A DNA stretch of 64,000 nt from Streptomyces sp. NRRL S-244 (GTDB lineage Bacteria > Actinomycetota > Actinomycetes > Streptomycetales > Streptomycetaceae): assembly GCF_000717915.1 (NCBI RefSeq), contig NZ_JOCX01000001.1, forward strand, positions 124,001 to 188,000, given 5' to 3'. The notes below the pieces were generated by a model. That model did no database searches, was not told where the DNA came from, and saw only the letters and a program-made list of their open reading frames with translations. How positions within the stretch are numbered: position 1 is the first letter of the stretch; every line of letters begins with the position of its first letter. The translations under genes and the position numbers were made by a program. Positions 17,009-26,382 of the stretch are shown here, piece after piece.

Positions 17009-17682
17009 GCGGTCGCCATCCCCACGTTGTTCGAGCCCCCGTACATGTTCACCGCGTCGCCGAAGTAGTAGTTGCTCGGGTTGCTGATCGTCAGCCGCTC
17101 CACCTGGACACGGAGTTCCGTGTCCGGGTTCTCGATCGCGTGGGCGATCTGGTGGACGAGCCGGTTCAGGTGGCCGGCCTCCCCGGTGACCAGCGCGGTC
17201 GATTGGCCGTTCGACTCGACGGCCAGGACGAAATGGGAGGCCGCGGTCAGCACCCCCATCATGTCCGCGAAGAAATAGATCGCGGCGACCACGCTGCCGA
17301 GCCAGACGAACACGAGGAGGGTGCTGAAGGTCTCGGTCTCATGAGCGAGGAAGTCCGCGATGGCGCCGAACAGTGTGAACCCCATCGCCGTCAGCAGGGT
17401 GATCGCCGTTCGCCTCAGGAAGGTCACGACGGCTTCCTTGCGCCGCGGATGCAGAACGAACGTGTACACACGGGCCACGTTCTGGAGCGGATAGACCGCC
17501 CCGCCCACCCACAAGAGCCGCTTGGTGACGCTCAGATCCAGACTTCCCGGCAGCCCGGCACCGGTGGCCGGAGGCGACCCCGGCGGGTTCTGCGGAGTCG
17601 GCGGCGGCGAGGCGGGCGGTGCCGGCGGCCGGTGCCACGGCCTCTGTGGCTGCTGAGGCACAGGTGGCTCTGTCGCTTCCAT
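17005..17682 (-). CDS. DUF6232 membrane protein with C-terminal motif
   Basis: A 225-residue protein: Pro-rich disordered N-terminus (residues 1-45), a DUF6232-like region (SVTKRLLWVGGAVYPLQNVARV), two hydrophobic helices (about 88-108 and 118-142), then a soluble part ending in the motif NYYF-x2-AVN-x2-GGS-x-N-x-GM at 204-222. The start at 17682 is supported by AGGGGG five bases ahead; an upstream in-frame start would add 22 residues without a better site. It heads a two-gene unit with the motif-sharing small protein and is divergent from the P450 gene. Function is unknown. Confidence 0.8.
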   Translation of the reverse strand: MEATEPPVPQQPQRPWHRPPAPPASPPPTPQNPPGSPPATGAGLPGSLDLSVTKRLLWVGGAVYPLQNVARVYTFVLHPRRKEAVVTFLRRTAITLLTAMGFTLFGAIADFLAHETETFSTLLVFVWLGSVVAAIYFFADMMGVLTAASHFVLAVESNGQSTALVTGEAGHLNRLVHQIAHAIENPDTELRVQVERLTISNPSNYYFGDAVNMYGGSNNVGMATA

Positions 17683-17782
17683 ACATCCCCCTGAGATGGA
17701 ACCGCATCGGAACGAAGCCTCATTAGGCCCCTGGCGCGCCGGCCCCACAAGGCGAGTTCCGGCCGCGCGCGGGGCCTTCCTC

Positions 17783-17788
17783 TACAGT
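17783..17788 (+). promoter_or_regulatory. -10 element for leaderless P450 transcript
   Basis: TACAGT fits the actinobacterial -10 consensus TAnnnT and ends 6 bp before the ATG of the P450 gene, so transcription would start at or next to the start codon and the mRNA would be leaderless. No good -35 is visible. Confidence 0.55.
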
Positions 17789-17794
17789 GAAGGG

Positions 17795-18991
17795 ATGGGC
17801 TTTGATCCGTGGGACGCCGCGTTTGTTGCCGATCCTTACCCTGCCTACCGGGAGCTGCGGGAGCAGGGGCGGGCGCTGTGGTGGGAGGCCACCGGGCAGT
17901 GGCTCGTGCCGCACTACGCCGATGTGAGCGCGCTGCTGCGCGACCGCCGGCTGGGCCGGACCTACCTGCACCGCTTCTCACACGAGGAGTTCGGCCGCGA
18001 GGCCCCGCCCCCGGGGCACGAGCCGTTCCATGTCCTCAACGACAACGGCCTGTTGGACCTGGAGGATCCCGCCCACGCCCGCGTACGACGGCTGGTGTCC
18101 AAGGCGTTCACCCCGCGGACCGTGGAGCGGCTCGCGCCCGCCGTGGACCGGCTCGCCCGGGAGCTGGTCGGGCAGCTCCTCGCCGACGGGGGCGGGGACC
18201 TGCTCACCGTCGTCGCCGAGCCGCTGCCCGTGGCGGTGATCGCCGAGCTGCTCGGGGTCCCGGAGGCGGACCGGGCCCCGCTGCGGCCCTGGTCGGCGGA
18301 CATCTGCGGGATGTACGAGCTCCGTCCCGACGAGGAGACCGCGCAGCGGGCGGTCCGCGCGAGCGTGGAGTTCAGCGCCTACCTGCGCGAGCTGATCGCC
18401 GAGCGGCGCAAGAAGCCCGGCGAGGACCTGATCTCCGGTCTGATCGCCGCCCACGACGACGAGGGCCGGCTCAGCGAGCAGGAGATGATCTCCACCTGCG
18501 TCCTCCTGCTGAACGCGGGCCACGAGGCCACCGTGAACACCACCGTCAACGGCTGGTGGACCCTTTTCCGCCATCCCGAGCAGCTCGCCTCGCTCGATTC
18601 CGAAAAGTTGTCCACAGCTGTGGATGAACTCATGCGCTACGACACCCCCCTCCAGATGTTCGAGCGCTGGGTGCTCGACGACATCCGGATCGGCGACACC
18701 GTCATCCCGCGCGGAGCCGAGGTCGCGCTTCTCTTCGGGTCCGCGAACCGGGATCCCGCCCGGTTCGAGCGGCCCGACGCCCTGGACCTCGTACGGGCCG
18801 ACAATCCGCACCTCAGCTTCGGCGCCGGGATCCACTACTGCCTCGGCGCCCCGCTCGCGCGGCGGGAGCTGACCGCCTCGTTCGGGGCCCTGCTGGCAGA
18901 CGGCGTCCCGCCCCTGAAGCTCGTACGGGAGCCTCGGTGGCGGGACGGGTACGTCATCCGCGGTCTGGACGAACTCCTCGTGGAGTTCTGA
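17795..18991 (+). CDS. Cytochrome P450
   Basis: Soluble bacterial P450 of 398 residues, the usual length. The heme thiolate is Cys349 in FGAGIHYCLGAPLARRE, the ExxR pair is Glu278-Arg281, and the I-helix oxygen-binding motif is AGHEAT at 241-246. The N-terminus DPWDAAFVADPYPAYRELREQG is typical of CYP105/107-like enzymes. No ferredoxin or biosynthetic neighbour is present, so it relies on redox partners encoded elsewhere. ATG 17795 is chosen because family similarity begins there. Substrate unknown. Confidence 0.95.
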   Translation: MGFDPWDAAFVADPYPAYRELREQGRALWWEATGQWLVPHYADVSALLRDRRLGRTYLHRFSHEEFGREAPPPGHEPFHVLNDNGLLDLEDPAHARVRRLVSKAFTPRTVERLAPAVDRLARELVGQLLADGGGDLLTVVAEPLPVAVIAELLGVPEADRAPLRPWSADICGMYELRPDEETAQRAVRASVEFSAYLRELIAERRKKPGEDLISGLIAAHDDEGRLSEQEMISTCVLLLNAGHEATVNTTVNGWWTLFRHPEQLASLDSEKLSTAVDELMRYDTPLQMFERWVLDDIRIGDTVIPRGAEVALLFGSANRDPARFERPDALDLVRADNPHLSFGAGIHYCLGAPLARRELTASFGALLADGVPPLKLVREPRWRDGYVIRGLDELLVEF

Positions 18992-19015
18992 GAGTTACGG
19001 GAATTCCGAGCGGGG

Positions 19016-20590
19016 TTACGCGGCCAGGTCCCGGCGGCGCAGCGCCGCCAGGCCGGCCGCCAGCAGGGCCGCCGCCAGCGCGGTCAGCACCAGCAGCGGG
19101 GCCCAGGCCAGAGCCTCGGCACCCGGCAGCTTGGGCAGGTGGGCGAAGGGCGAGAGGTTCAAGGCGGCCTGCGGGAGGTTCAGCGCCGGGCCGATCCAGC
19201 CCAGCGTCAGCGCACCCCCGGCCACCGCCCAAGCGGCCACCGCGTACCGCGGGGCGGCGCCGTGCAGGAGGGCCGCGAGGGCCCCGATCACCCAGACCGC
19301 CGGGAGCTGGGCGAGCGTGGCGCCCACCGCCGCACCCACGTCTTGGCCGTGCCCGATCCCCAGGCCCAGCCCCGCCAGCAGCAGGATCAGCGCCGAGCCG
19401 CCGAACGCCACCGCCAGGTGGCCGCCGGCCCAGCGCAGCCGGCCGACCGCGTTGGCGAGCAGCGGTTCGGCGCGCTGCCCCGACTCCTCGCCGCTCAGCC
19501 GCAGCACCGCCGAGACGATGTACAGGGCGGCGATCATGCCGAGCATCCCGGCCATCGTCGCGAGGAAGGCGTCCGCGATCCCGCTCTGCCCGCCCATCCG
19601 CTCGATGATCTCGCGGGTCCGTTCGTTGTCGCCGACCAGCTGCGTGGCCCCGTCCGTCATCCCGCCGAAGACCACCCCGGCCGCCAGGAACGCCAGGCTC
19701 CACCCGACCAGGCTCCCCCGCTGGAGCCGCCAGGCCAGCGCCCCCGCACTGCCGAGCCGGCCCTGCGCCGGGCCCGGCCGGGCCGGCAGGAAGCTCATGC
19801 CGACGTCGCGGCGCCCGGCCAGCGCGTACGCCGCCGCCACCTGCACCGCCACGGCCGCCGCGAACAGGGCGAACACCCACCAGCGTTCGGCCGCGAAGGC
19901 CCGTACGTGCTCCAGCCAGCCCAGCGGCGAGACCCAGGTCAGCACGCTCGAACCCCCGGCGCTCCCGGCGTCCCCGGCGGCGCGCAGTACGAACGCCGCG
20001 CCGATCAGCGCGCCCGTGAGCCCCTTCGCGAGCCGCGCGCTCTCGGTGAGCTGCGCCGCGATGGCGGCCAGGGCCGCGAACAGCATCCCGGTGGCGCCGA
20101 TGCCGAGCCCGAGGGCGAGCGCACCGCCCGCCCCGCGCCCGGCGAGCCCGGCCGTCACCAGCAGCGCGGCCAGCCCGTTGGCAGTCAAGGCCGCCAGCAG
20201 TGCGGCCGTCAGCGGTGCCCGGCGGCCCACCATCGCGGCGGAGAGCATCTCCTGACGGCCCGTCTCCTCCTCCTCGCGGGTGTGCCGGACCACGATGACC
20301 AGGCTCATGATCCCGGCGAGCACCCCGGCGAAGATCCCGCCGCGCCATGCGGTCAGGGCGCCGATGGAGTCGCCGAAGGCCGGCCCGTACAGGGCGCGCA
20401 GCGAGCCGTTGGTGTTCATCGTGGTGAGCAGCCGGGCCCGTTCGGCGGCCGTCCCGTACACCGACTCCAGCGAGGCGGGCAGGCTGAGCACGAGCAGCGC
20501 CACGACCATGATCCAGACCGGCATCATCACGCGGTCCCGGCGGAGCGCGAGGCGCAGCAGCGTCCCGGTGCCGGCCAGTTGGTCCTTCAT
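19016..20590 (-). CDS. ABC exporter permease subunit
   Basis: Polytopic membrane protein of 524 residues with about twelve hydrophobic helices in two similar halves, as in ABC-2 type drug or antibiotic exporters of actinomycetes. It is coupled to the ATPase gene by an ATGA overlap at 20587-20590. The cytoplasmic loop [17 protein letters not shown] and its second-half counterpart [14 protein letters not shown] are typical of this exporter family. The substrate is unknown. Confidence 0.88.
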   Translation of the reverse strand: MKDQLAGTGTLLRLALRRDRVMMPVWIMVVALLVLSLPASLESVYGTAAERARLLTTMNTNGSLRALYGPAFGDSIGALTAWRGGIFAGVLAGIMSLVIVVRHTREEEETGRQEMLSAAMVGRRAPLTAALLAALTANGLAALLVTAGLAGRGAGGALALGLGIGATGMLFAALAAIAAQLTESARLAKGLTGALIGAAFVLRAAGDAGSAGGSSVLTWVSPLGWLEHVRAFAAERWWVFALFAAAVAVQVAAAYALAGRRDVGMSFLPARPGPAQGRLGSAGALAWRLQRGSLVGWSLAFLAAGVVFGGMTDGATQLVGDNERTREIIERMGGQSGIADAFLATMAGMLGMIAALYIVSAVLRLSGEESGQRAEPLLANAVGRLRWAGGHLAVAFGGSALILLLAGLGLGIGHGQDVGAAVGATLAQLPAVWVIGALAALLHGAAPRYAVAAWAVAGGALTLGWIGPALNLPQAALNLSPFAHLPKLPGAEALAWAPLLVLTALAAALLAAGLAALRRRDLAA

Positions 20591-21546
20591 CGCGACACGC
20601 CCGCCTTCACGTCCGCACCGCCGCCGTTGCCACGCACGCCGTCCGCGTCGTCCGCGTCGTCCGCGTCGTCCGCGTAGTGCCGCAGGAAGAGCTCCTCCAG
20701 CGTGGGCGGGGTCGAGGTCAGCGAGCGCACCCCGGAGTCGGCGAGCGAGCGCAGTACGGCGTCCAGCTTGTCCGTGTCGGCCTGGAGGCGGATCTTCAGC
20801 CCCTGTACCTCCACGTCGTGCACGCCCGGCAGGTGCGCGATGCCGTTCGGCGGGCCGGCGAGCTCGGCGCTGATCGACGTGCGCGTCAGGTGCCGCAGAT
20901 CGGCCAGCGTGCCCGTCTCCACCGTGCGGCCCTTGCGGATGATGCTGACCCGGTCGCAGAGGGTCTCGACCTCGCTCAGGATGTGCGAGCTGAGCAGCAC
21001 GGTGCGCCCGGCGGCGCGCGCCTCGGCGACGCAGTCCTGGAAGACCTCCTCCATCAGCGGGTCCAGCCCGGAGGTGGGCTCGTCGAGGATGAGCAGTTCG
21101 GCGTCGCAGGAGAAGGCGGCGACGAGCGCGACCTTCTGCCGGTTGCCCTTGGAGTACGTACGCCCCTTCTTGGTGGGGTCCAGCTCGAACCGCTCGATCA
21201 GCTCGGCGCGCCGGGCCCGGTCCAGGCCTCCGCGCAGCCGCCCGTAGAGGTCGATGACCTCGCCCCCGGAGAGGTTGCGCCAGAGGGTGACGTCGCCGGG
21301 GACGTAGGCGACGCGGCGGTGCAGTTGCACGGCGTCGGCCCAGGGGTCGCCGCCGAGCAGCTCGGCGGTTCCGGAGTCGGCGCGCAGCAGGCCCAGCAGA
21401 ACCCGGATGGTGGTGGACTTGCCGGAGCCGTTGGGGCCGAGGAAGCCGTGGACCTCGCCGGTGGCGACCGAGAGGTCGAGACCGTCCAGTGCGTGCGTGC
21501 GGCCGAACGCCTTGTGGAGTCCGGCGACGCTGATTGCCTTCGTCAT
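20587..21546 (-). CDS. ABC exporter ATP-binding subunit
   Basis: ATPase of 319 residues with Walker [10 protein letters not shown] (about 38-46), a divergent signature YSKGNRQK in place of LSGGQ, Walker [14 protein letters not shown] and the H-loop [11 protein letters not shown]-terminal domain of about 100 residues follows, ending in an Asp/Ala repeat (DADD units) encoded by four 9-bp repeats at about 20641-20676. The gene is divergent from a GbsR-type regulator across an inverted repeat, which fits a regulated drug or metabolite exporter. Confidence 0.93.
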   Translation of the reverse strand: MTKAISVAGLHKAFGRTHALDGLDLSVATGEVHGFLGPNGSGKSTTIRVLLGLLRADSGTAELLGGDPWADAVQLHRRVAYVPGDVTLWRNLSGGEVIDLYGRLRGGLDRARRAELIERFELDPTKKGRTYSKGNRQKVALVAAFSCDAELLILDEPTSGLDPLMEEVFQDCVAEARAAGRTVLLSSHILSEVETLCDRVSIIRKGRTVETGTLADLRHLTRTSISAELAGPPNGIAHLPGVHDVEVQGLKIRLQADTDKLDAVLRSLADSGVRSLTSTPPTLEELFLRHYADDADDADDADGVRGNGGGADVKAGVSR

Positions 21547-21566
21547 GATTCTGAACGTACGCTACT

Positions 21567-21582
21567 TTCACAAACTTGTGAA
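21567..21582. promoter_or_regulatory. Operator between ABC exporter and its regulator
   Basis: TTCACAA-AC-TTGTGAA is a perfect inverted repeat in the 75-bp divergent promoter region, in an AT-rich patch unusual for this genome. It is the likely site of the GbsR/MarR regulator encoded at 21622. Confidence 0.75.
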
Positions 21583-21621
21583 GCTAGGGAAACATATAAA
21601 GTCAGGAGGGTGGCGGACGAC

Positions 21622-22131
21622 ATGGACACGGATGTACAGGCGCAGGACGTACGGAGCGACGAGGCGGCGGTCTCCCGCTTCGTGGAGCGGTTCGCCGCGC
21701 AGCTGACCGAGGCGGGAATGCAGCGGATGGCCTCGCGGGTCTTCGCGCAGCTCCTCGCGAGCGACAGCGGATCGATGACCTCGGCGGAGCTGAGCGAGGC
21801 GCTCCGGATCAGCCCGGCGGCGGTGTCGGGGGCCGTGGCGTACCTGACGCAGGTGACCATGGTCAGCCGGGAGCGGGAGCCGGGCTCCCGGCGGGACCGG
21901 TACGTCCTGCACAACGAGCTCTGGTACGAGACGTTCACCCGGCGCGACCAGGTGCTGAACCTGTTCGAGAAGACCCTCCGCGACGGCGCGGCCGGGGTCG
22001 GCGCGGACACCCCGGCCGGCGCGCGCATGGCGGAGACGGCGGCGTTCTTCGAGTTCCTCCAGGGCGAGATGCACGCGATGATGGACCGCTGGCGGGCCCA
22101 CCGGGCCACCCTGGACCTCCCGAGCGCGTAG
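21622..22131 (+). CDS. GbsR/MarR family transcriptional regulator
   Basis: Regulator of 169 residues with a winged helix (SMTSAELSEALRISPAAVSGAVAYLTQVTMVSREREPGSRRDRYVL) and C-terminal helices for dimerisation. Actinomycete members of this group commonly sit next to ABC exporters and repress them. ATG 21622 has AGGAGG 12 bp ahead, somewhat far; a GTG at 21610 directly abuts that site and is less likely. The stop codon lies in a 48-bp direct repeat. Confidence 0.88.
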   Translation: MDTDVQAQDVRSDEAAVSRFVERFAAQLTEAGMQRMASRVFAQLLASDSGSMTSAELSEALRISPAAVSGAVAYLTQVTMVSREREPGSRRDRYVLHNELWYETFTRRDQVLNLFEKTLRDGAAGVGADTPAGARMAETAAFFEFLQGEMHAMMDRWRAHRATLDLPSA

Positions 22132-22257
22132 CGCCGCAGCTCCGTAACGCCTTGGCGCCTCAGCGCCCTGGCGCCGTAGCGCCGCAGCTCCGCAACGCCT
22201 TGGCGCCCAGGCGCCCTCGCGCCGTAGCGCCCGCCCTCCGCGACGCCCCGCCCTCCG
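22128..22257. repeat. 48-bp direct repeat between convergent genes
   Basis: GTAGCGCCGCAGCTCCG begins at 22128 and again at 22176, and GTAGCGCC at 22224, giving a 48-bp period over about 2.5 copies. Each copy contains GGCGCC palindromes that can pair between copies. The array spans the whole gap between the GbsR stop and the kinase-like gene and may act as terminator. Confidence 0.85.
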
Positions 22258-23085
22258 CTACCCCCGCGGCAGCGTCAGCGACCAGGCCCCCGGCCGCAGG
22301 GTCCACGTACGGCGCCGCACCGGGCCCGCCACCAGCGCGTCCGCCCGGTAGCGGAAGTCCGAGCCCGACACCGTCACCGAGGCCGCCCTCACCCGCAGCG
22401 ACGGGCCGCCGGCCAGCCGGACCGTCACCTCCGCGAGCCCACCGGACGGCCCCGGCACCATCCGCAGGTCCTCCACCGCCCGGTCCACGTCCACCAGCAC
22501 CTGCCCGTCCGCCTCCACCCGCAGCCGGTGCCCCACCCGGGCCCCCGCGGGGACCAGCGTCCGCACCAGCGAGCGGTACGCGCTCCACACCGAAGGCACC
22601 GCCGGTCTCGGTGCCGCCCGGACGGGTGGAATCCGCAGATCCCCGAGCACCACCCCGTCGCTGTCGTCGACCAGCAGGTCCCGGGTCCGTACGGCGCCGT
22701 CCAGCACCGACCGCGCCGCCGCCACCGCCGACAGCGGAACGCCCAGCGACCGCGCCAGCCCCAGCGACCCCAGCTGCCCCACCGGAATCAGCGAAACGGC
22801 CCCGTCCCCGAGCCCGCGCTCGCGGTGCAGCAGCCCCACGGCCCGCACCAGCGCCCGGTCGTCGCCGACGATCACCGGCTGCCGATGGCCCCGGCGGGCA
22901 AGCGCCCGCGCAAACTCCTCCTGCGAGTCCGGGAGGCAGATTTTCGCCGCCGCCCCTGCCGACAGGACATCCTTCGCGATCCGCACGGACTCGCCGTCAA
23001 GACGGCGGGCGACCGGGTCGACGAGCACGAGCAGGCCGCCTACCGGCGCGCCCGCATGGCTCATGGTGGGCTCTGGAGCCGACAC
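22258..23085 (-). CDS. Diacylglycerol kinase catalytic-domain-like protein
   Basis: A 275-residue protein resembling the DAGK/LCB5 lipid kinase fold as annotated next to purA in Streptomyces. GLLVLVDPVARRLDG is the N-terminal strand, but the canonical GGDGT nucleotide motif is replaced by VGDDRALVRAVGLL, so kinase activity is doubtful. The C-terminal half contains the DVDRAVEDLR beta domain. GTG 23085 is preceded by AGGAAGGA; ATGs further in are alternatives. It is divergent from purA. Confidence 0.7.
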   Translation of the reverse strand: MSAPEPTMSHAGAPVGGLLVLVDPVARRLDGESVRIAKDVLSAGAAAKICLPDSQEEFARALARRGHRQPVIVGDDRALVRAVGLLHRERGLGDGAVSLIPVGQLGSLGLARSLGVPLSAVAAARSVLDGAVRTRDLLVDDSDGVVLGDLRIPPVRAAPRPAVPSVWSAYRSLVRTLVPAGARVGHRLRVEADGQVLVDVDRAVEDLRMVPGPSGGLAEVTVRLAGGPSLRVRAASVTVSGSDFRYRADALVAGPVRRRTWTLRPGAWSLTLPRG

Positions 23086-23108
23086 CTCGGTCCTTCCTCG
23101 GGTAGCAT
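23079..23108 (+). promoter_or_regulatory. Candidate purA promoter
   Basis: CCGACA (23079-23084), 18-bp spacer and TAGCAT (23103-23108) give a reasonable housekeeping-sigma promoter. The predicted start near 23115 would place the hairpin at 23120-23147 at the very 5' end of the purA message. Confidence 0.5.
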
Positions 23109-23119
23109 CTTTGTGCAAG

Positions 23120-23147
23120 AGGCCCTTGCGCTATTGCGCCAGGGCCT
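23120..23147 (+). promoter_or_regulatory. Hairpin at 5' end of purA leader
   Basis: AGGCCCT and AGGGCCT flank GCGC-TATT-GCGC, giving a stem of 11 pairs with one mismatch and a 4-nt loop. It lies about 100 nt before the purA start codon. No strong T-run follows, so it could be a 5' stabiliser or attenuator rather than a terminator. Confidence 0.6.
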
Positions 23148-23248
23148 TCGTCTATTCCGGGGTACCGGTCCGACGGCTCAGCCTGCGGTGTACATCGTCG
23201 TACGCCCCCTGACCTTGGACATGCCCCATCCGGAAGAGGTGTACGCCT

Positions 23249-24532
23249 GTGCCCGCTCTTGTGCTGCTCGGAGCTCAGTGGGGTGACGAGGGCAAGGGAA
23301 AGGCCACCGACCTGCTCGGTGGATCCGTTGACTATGTGGTGCGCTACCAGGGTGGCAACAACGCCGGCCACACGGTCGTCGTAGGCGACCAGAAGTACGC
23401 GCTGCACCTTCTCCCTTCCGGCATCCTCTCCCCCGGATGCACCCCGGTCATCGGCAACGGCGTCGTCGTCGACCCGGCCGTCCTGCTCTCCGAGCTGCGC
23501 GGCCTGAACGAGCGCGGCATCGACACCTCCAAGCTGCTCATCAGCGGCAACGCGCACCTGATCACGCCGTACAACGTCACCCTCGACAAGGTCGGCGAGC
23601 GCTTCCTCGGCAAGCGCAAGATCGGTACGACCGGCCGCGGCATCGGCCCGACGTACGCGGACAAGATCAACCGCATCGGCATCCGCGTCCAGGACCTGTA
23701 CGACGAGTCGATCCTCACCCAGAAGGTCGAAGCGGCGCTGGAGGGCAAGAACCAGCTCCTCGCCAAGCTCTACAACCGCCGCGCCATCGAGGCCGCCGCG
23801 ATCGTGGAGGAGATGCTCCAGTACGCGGAGCAGATCAAGCCGTACGTCGCCGACACCACCCTGATCCTCAACAACGCGCTCGACGAGGACAAGGTCGTGC
23901 TCTTCGAGGGCGGCCAGGGCACCCTGCTCGACGTCGACCACGGCACGTACCCCTTCGTCACCTCCTCGAACCCGACCGCCGGCGGCGCCTGCACCGGCAC
24001 CGGCGTGGGCCCGACGAAGATCAGCCGCGTCATCGGCATCCTGAAGGCGTACACGACCCGCGTCGGCGCCGGCCCGTTCCCGACCGAGCTGTTCGACCAG
24101 GACGGCGAGGACCTGCGCCGCATCGGCGGCGAGCGCGGCGTGACCACCGGCCGCGACCGCCGCTGCGGCTGGTTCGACGCGCCGATCGCCCGTTACGCCA
24201 CCCGCGTGAACGGCCTGACGGACTTCTTCCTCACCAAGCTGGACGTCCTGACCGGCTGGGAGCAGATCCCGGTCTGCGTCGCGTACGAGATCGACGGCAA
24301 GCGCGTCGAGGAGCTCCCGTACTCGCAGACGGACTTCCACCACGCGAAGCCGATCTACGAAAACCTCCCCGGCTGGTCCGAGGACATCACCAAGGCCAAG
24401 ACGTTCTCGGACCTCCCGAAGAACGCCCAGGCGTACGTGAAGGCGCTGGAGGAGATGTCGGGCGCCCCGATCTCCGCGATCGGCGTCGGCCCCGGCCGCA
24501 CCGAGACGATCGAGATCAACTCGTTCCTCTAG
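23249..24532 (+). CDS. purA: Adenylosuccinate synthetase PurA
   Basis: Converts IMP and aspartate to adenylosuccinate with GTP, the first committed step to AMP. The 427-residue protein starts at GTG 23249 and shows the GTP-binding QWGDEGKGK loop at residues 10-18, the catalytic Asp and His (the latter in NAGHTVVV), and the IMP-binding [12 protein letters not shown] 164-bp leader precedes it, with hairpin and candidate promoter. It is monocistronic, ending in a strong bidirectional terminator. Confidence 0.98.
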   Translation: MPALVLLGAQWGDEGKGKATDLLGGSVDYVVRYQGGNNAGHTVVVGDQKYALHLLPSGILSPGCTPVIGNGVVVDPAVLLSELRGLNERGIDTSKLLISGNAHLITPYNVTLDKVGERFLGKRKIGTTGRGIGPTYADKINRIGIRVQDLYDESILTQKVEAALEGKNQLLAKLYNRRAIEAAAIVEEMLQYAEQIKPYVADTTLILNNALDEDKVVLFEGGQGTLLDVDHGTYPFVTSSNPTAGGACTGTGVGPTKISRVIGILKAYTTRVGAGPFPTELFDQDGEDLRRIGGERGVTTGRDRRCGWFDAPIARYATRVNGLTDFFLTKLDVLTGWEQIPVCVAYEIDGKRVEELPYSQTDFHHAKPIYENLPGWSEDITKAKTFSDLPKNAQAYVKALEEMSGAPISAIGVGPGRTETIEINSFL

Positions 24533-24553
24533 GAGCGACCACGCCCACCACGT

Positions 24554-24591
24554 GAGAGGGGCGGTGCGCCACACGGCGCACCGCCCCTCTC
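24554..24591. terminator. Bidirectional terminator after purA
   Basis: A perfect 17-bp stem (GAGAGGGGCGGTGCGCC, loop ACAC) stands between purA and the convergent secreted-protein gene. GCGTTTC follows on the plus strand. Confidence 0.9.
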
Positions 24592-24614
24592 GCGTTTCGG
24601 GAACCGGCCGGGAA

Positions 24615-26354
24615 CTAGCTGGTCTGGTACCAGGCGATCAGGTCGACGATCAGGTCGATGTCCGTCCAGCCCTGGTTCCAGAAGTCGATCATGCCGCCCT
24701 TGCCCCCGGACGTCTGGACCAGGTTCGGCACGGTCGCACCCGCCGTCCAGTTCACGGACGAGGAGACGGGCCGCTGCGGCGTGACCGCGGTGCCCTTCAC
24801 GTAGTCGGGCCACGTGTTCGGGTCGGCGGTGACCGAGAGGAAGCCCGACCCGGTCGTGTTGGTGACCGTGGTGTTCAGTACCCAGCCGTCGATGTCGGAG
24901 TTCGTCGTATCGGCGTCGAACCGCTCGGGGAGCATCGTGCGGGCCGGCACCGGGCCGGCCTTGCGGCCCCAGCTGTCGATGCGGGTGTCGATGACCCGGT
25001 ACGGGCCCCCGAGGCACACGAGGGCCGCCCTGCTGTCGGTGCTGTAGTAGCCGACCACGTCGGCCACCACGTCGGCCCGGTCCCAGCTGCCGTTGCGGAT
25101 GGTGATCTTCCCGTCGGGGCCGACCGGCACGATCACCGAGTTGGCGACCGTCTGACCGGCGGAGAAGTTCAGGCTCGACGTGGACGGCGCCGCCTGCCCG
25201 CTCGGGTAGGCGGTGAGGTGCCCGGCCGCCCGCGGGTTGGTGGCCGTCAGGTTGAGCGCCACGGCGGTGACGCCCTTCGGGACGCCCCCGCGCCCGGCGA
25301 CGTCGAGCCCGAAGCTGCCGTAGCCGGGGACCTGCCCCTTCGCCGTACCGATCCCCTCGCGGGTGTCGACGGCGCGGACCGGGTTCAGCGTGGTGTAGCC
25401 GCTGGCGACCGACGCCGTGAAGTAGCCGGTGACGTCCGCGAGCAGGTCGACGGAGTCCCAGCCGCCGTTGATCAGGTGGACGGACCCGTCCTTGCCGACC
25501 GGCACGATCACCTGGTTCGCAACGGTCTGCCCCGCGGCGTAGTTCAGGTTCGACCCGGTCTCGAAGCCGTCCTTGTCGGGCTGGACCACGACGTGGCCCG
25601 CTCCCGCGGCGTTGGTGGCAGTGACGTTGAGGACCACTTCGGTGGCCCCGGCGGGGATGTTGGCGGCGCCCGCGACCTTCAGGACCACCGAGCCCCGCCC
25701 TGCGACCTTGGCCTGCGCGGCGCCGAGACCGGCGCGGGTGTCCAGCAGGCGCGTGGGCGCGTGGGCGGTGTACTCGCTGCCCGAGGTGACGAAGTCGAGC
25801 CGGTTCACGGCCTGGGCGCCGTGCGTGGTGTCGTTCACCGTGACCGTGATGGCGTACGAGCCGACGGTGGCGTACTTGTGCTGGGTGTTGCGCCGGTCGT
25901 AGCCGGTGCTGGAGGCCGTGACCTTGTCCGTGGTCCCGTCGCCCCAGGCGATGGTGATGTCGAGACCGGCGGCCTCGCTGCTGATGCGCGTCGTCAGGTC
26001 GACCGAGTGCGCGGTGGTGGCGGTGGCTTCCAGGTCGATCGCGAGGTACGCGGCGGCCTGTGCGGCCTTCCCGCCCTGCGTGCCCTGCGCGCCCTGCGCG
26101 CCCTGCGCGCGTGCGGTCCCCCCGGACCCGGACGCGGAGCCGGCCAGCGGCGTGACCACCGTACGGTCGGCCGGGCTGGAGAAGGTCTTGCCCCCCGGCA
26201 ACGACCCGCCCTTGCCCGGGTTCCCCCCGGTCGTCGCGGCCACCCCGTGGCCGGCGGCGGGAGCGACAGGACCGGCCGCCACGGCCGGACCCGAGACGAG
26301 GCTTACGCCCGCTGCCACGAGGGCGGCGGAAAACATGAGACGGCGACGGAGCAC
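24615..26354 (-). CDS. Secreted PKD protein with DTR modules
   Basis: Exported protein of 579 residues. Signal peptide LMFSAALVAAGVSLVSGPAVA; then a Gly/Ala/Gln-rich linker with repeated AQG; a PKD domain around residues 105-190 (IAWGDGTTDKV ... HKYATVGSYAITVTV); then three modules of about 125 residues, each opening with R-x-x-DTR and closing with DVxGYY/DLIAWY. Module hallmarks are PAGATEVVLNVTATN, GHVVVQP and QTVANQVIVPVG. The modules look like beta-rich surface or adhesion units; I do not know a biochemical function. A GTG start at 26354 has a G-run ahead. It shares modules with the protein at 27833-30607. Confidence 0.82.
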   Translation of the reverse strand: MLRRRLMFSAALVAAGVSLVSGPAVAAGPVAPAAGHGVAATTGGNPGKGGSLPGGKTFSSPADRTVVTPLAGSASGSGGTARAQGAQGAQGTQGGKAAQAAAYLAIDLEATATTAHSVDLTTRISSEAAGLDITIAWGDGTTDKVTASSTGYDRRNTQHKYATVGSYAITVTVNDTTHGAQAVNRLDFVTSGSEYTAHAPTRLLDTRAGLGAAQAKVAGRGSVVLKVAGAANIPAGATEVVLNVTATNAAGAGHVVVQPDKDGFETGSNLNYAAGQTVANQVIVPVGKDGSVHLINGGWDSVDLLADVTGYFTASVASGYTTLNPVRAVDTREGIGTAKGQVPGYGSFGLDVAGRGGVPKGVTAVALNLTATNPRAAGHLTAYPSGQAAPSTSSLNFSAGQTVANSVIVPVGPDGKITIRNGSWDRADVVADVVGYYSTDSRAALVCLGGPYRVIDTRIDSWGRKAGPVPARTMLPERFDADTTNSDIDGWVLNTTVTNTTGSGFLSVTADPNTWPDYVKGTAVTPQRPVSSSVNWTAGATVPNLVQTSGGKGGMIDFWNQGWTDIDLIVDLIAWYQTS

Positions 26355-26382
26355 CGTACCCCCCTTGGTCTGGTGCAGAACC

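Noticed and set aside
22128..22257. Direct repeats as a CRISPR array
   Set aside because: Only 2.5 copies, no unique spacers of regular length and no cas genes.
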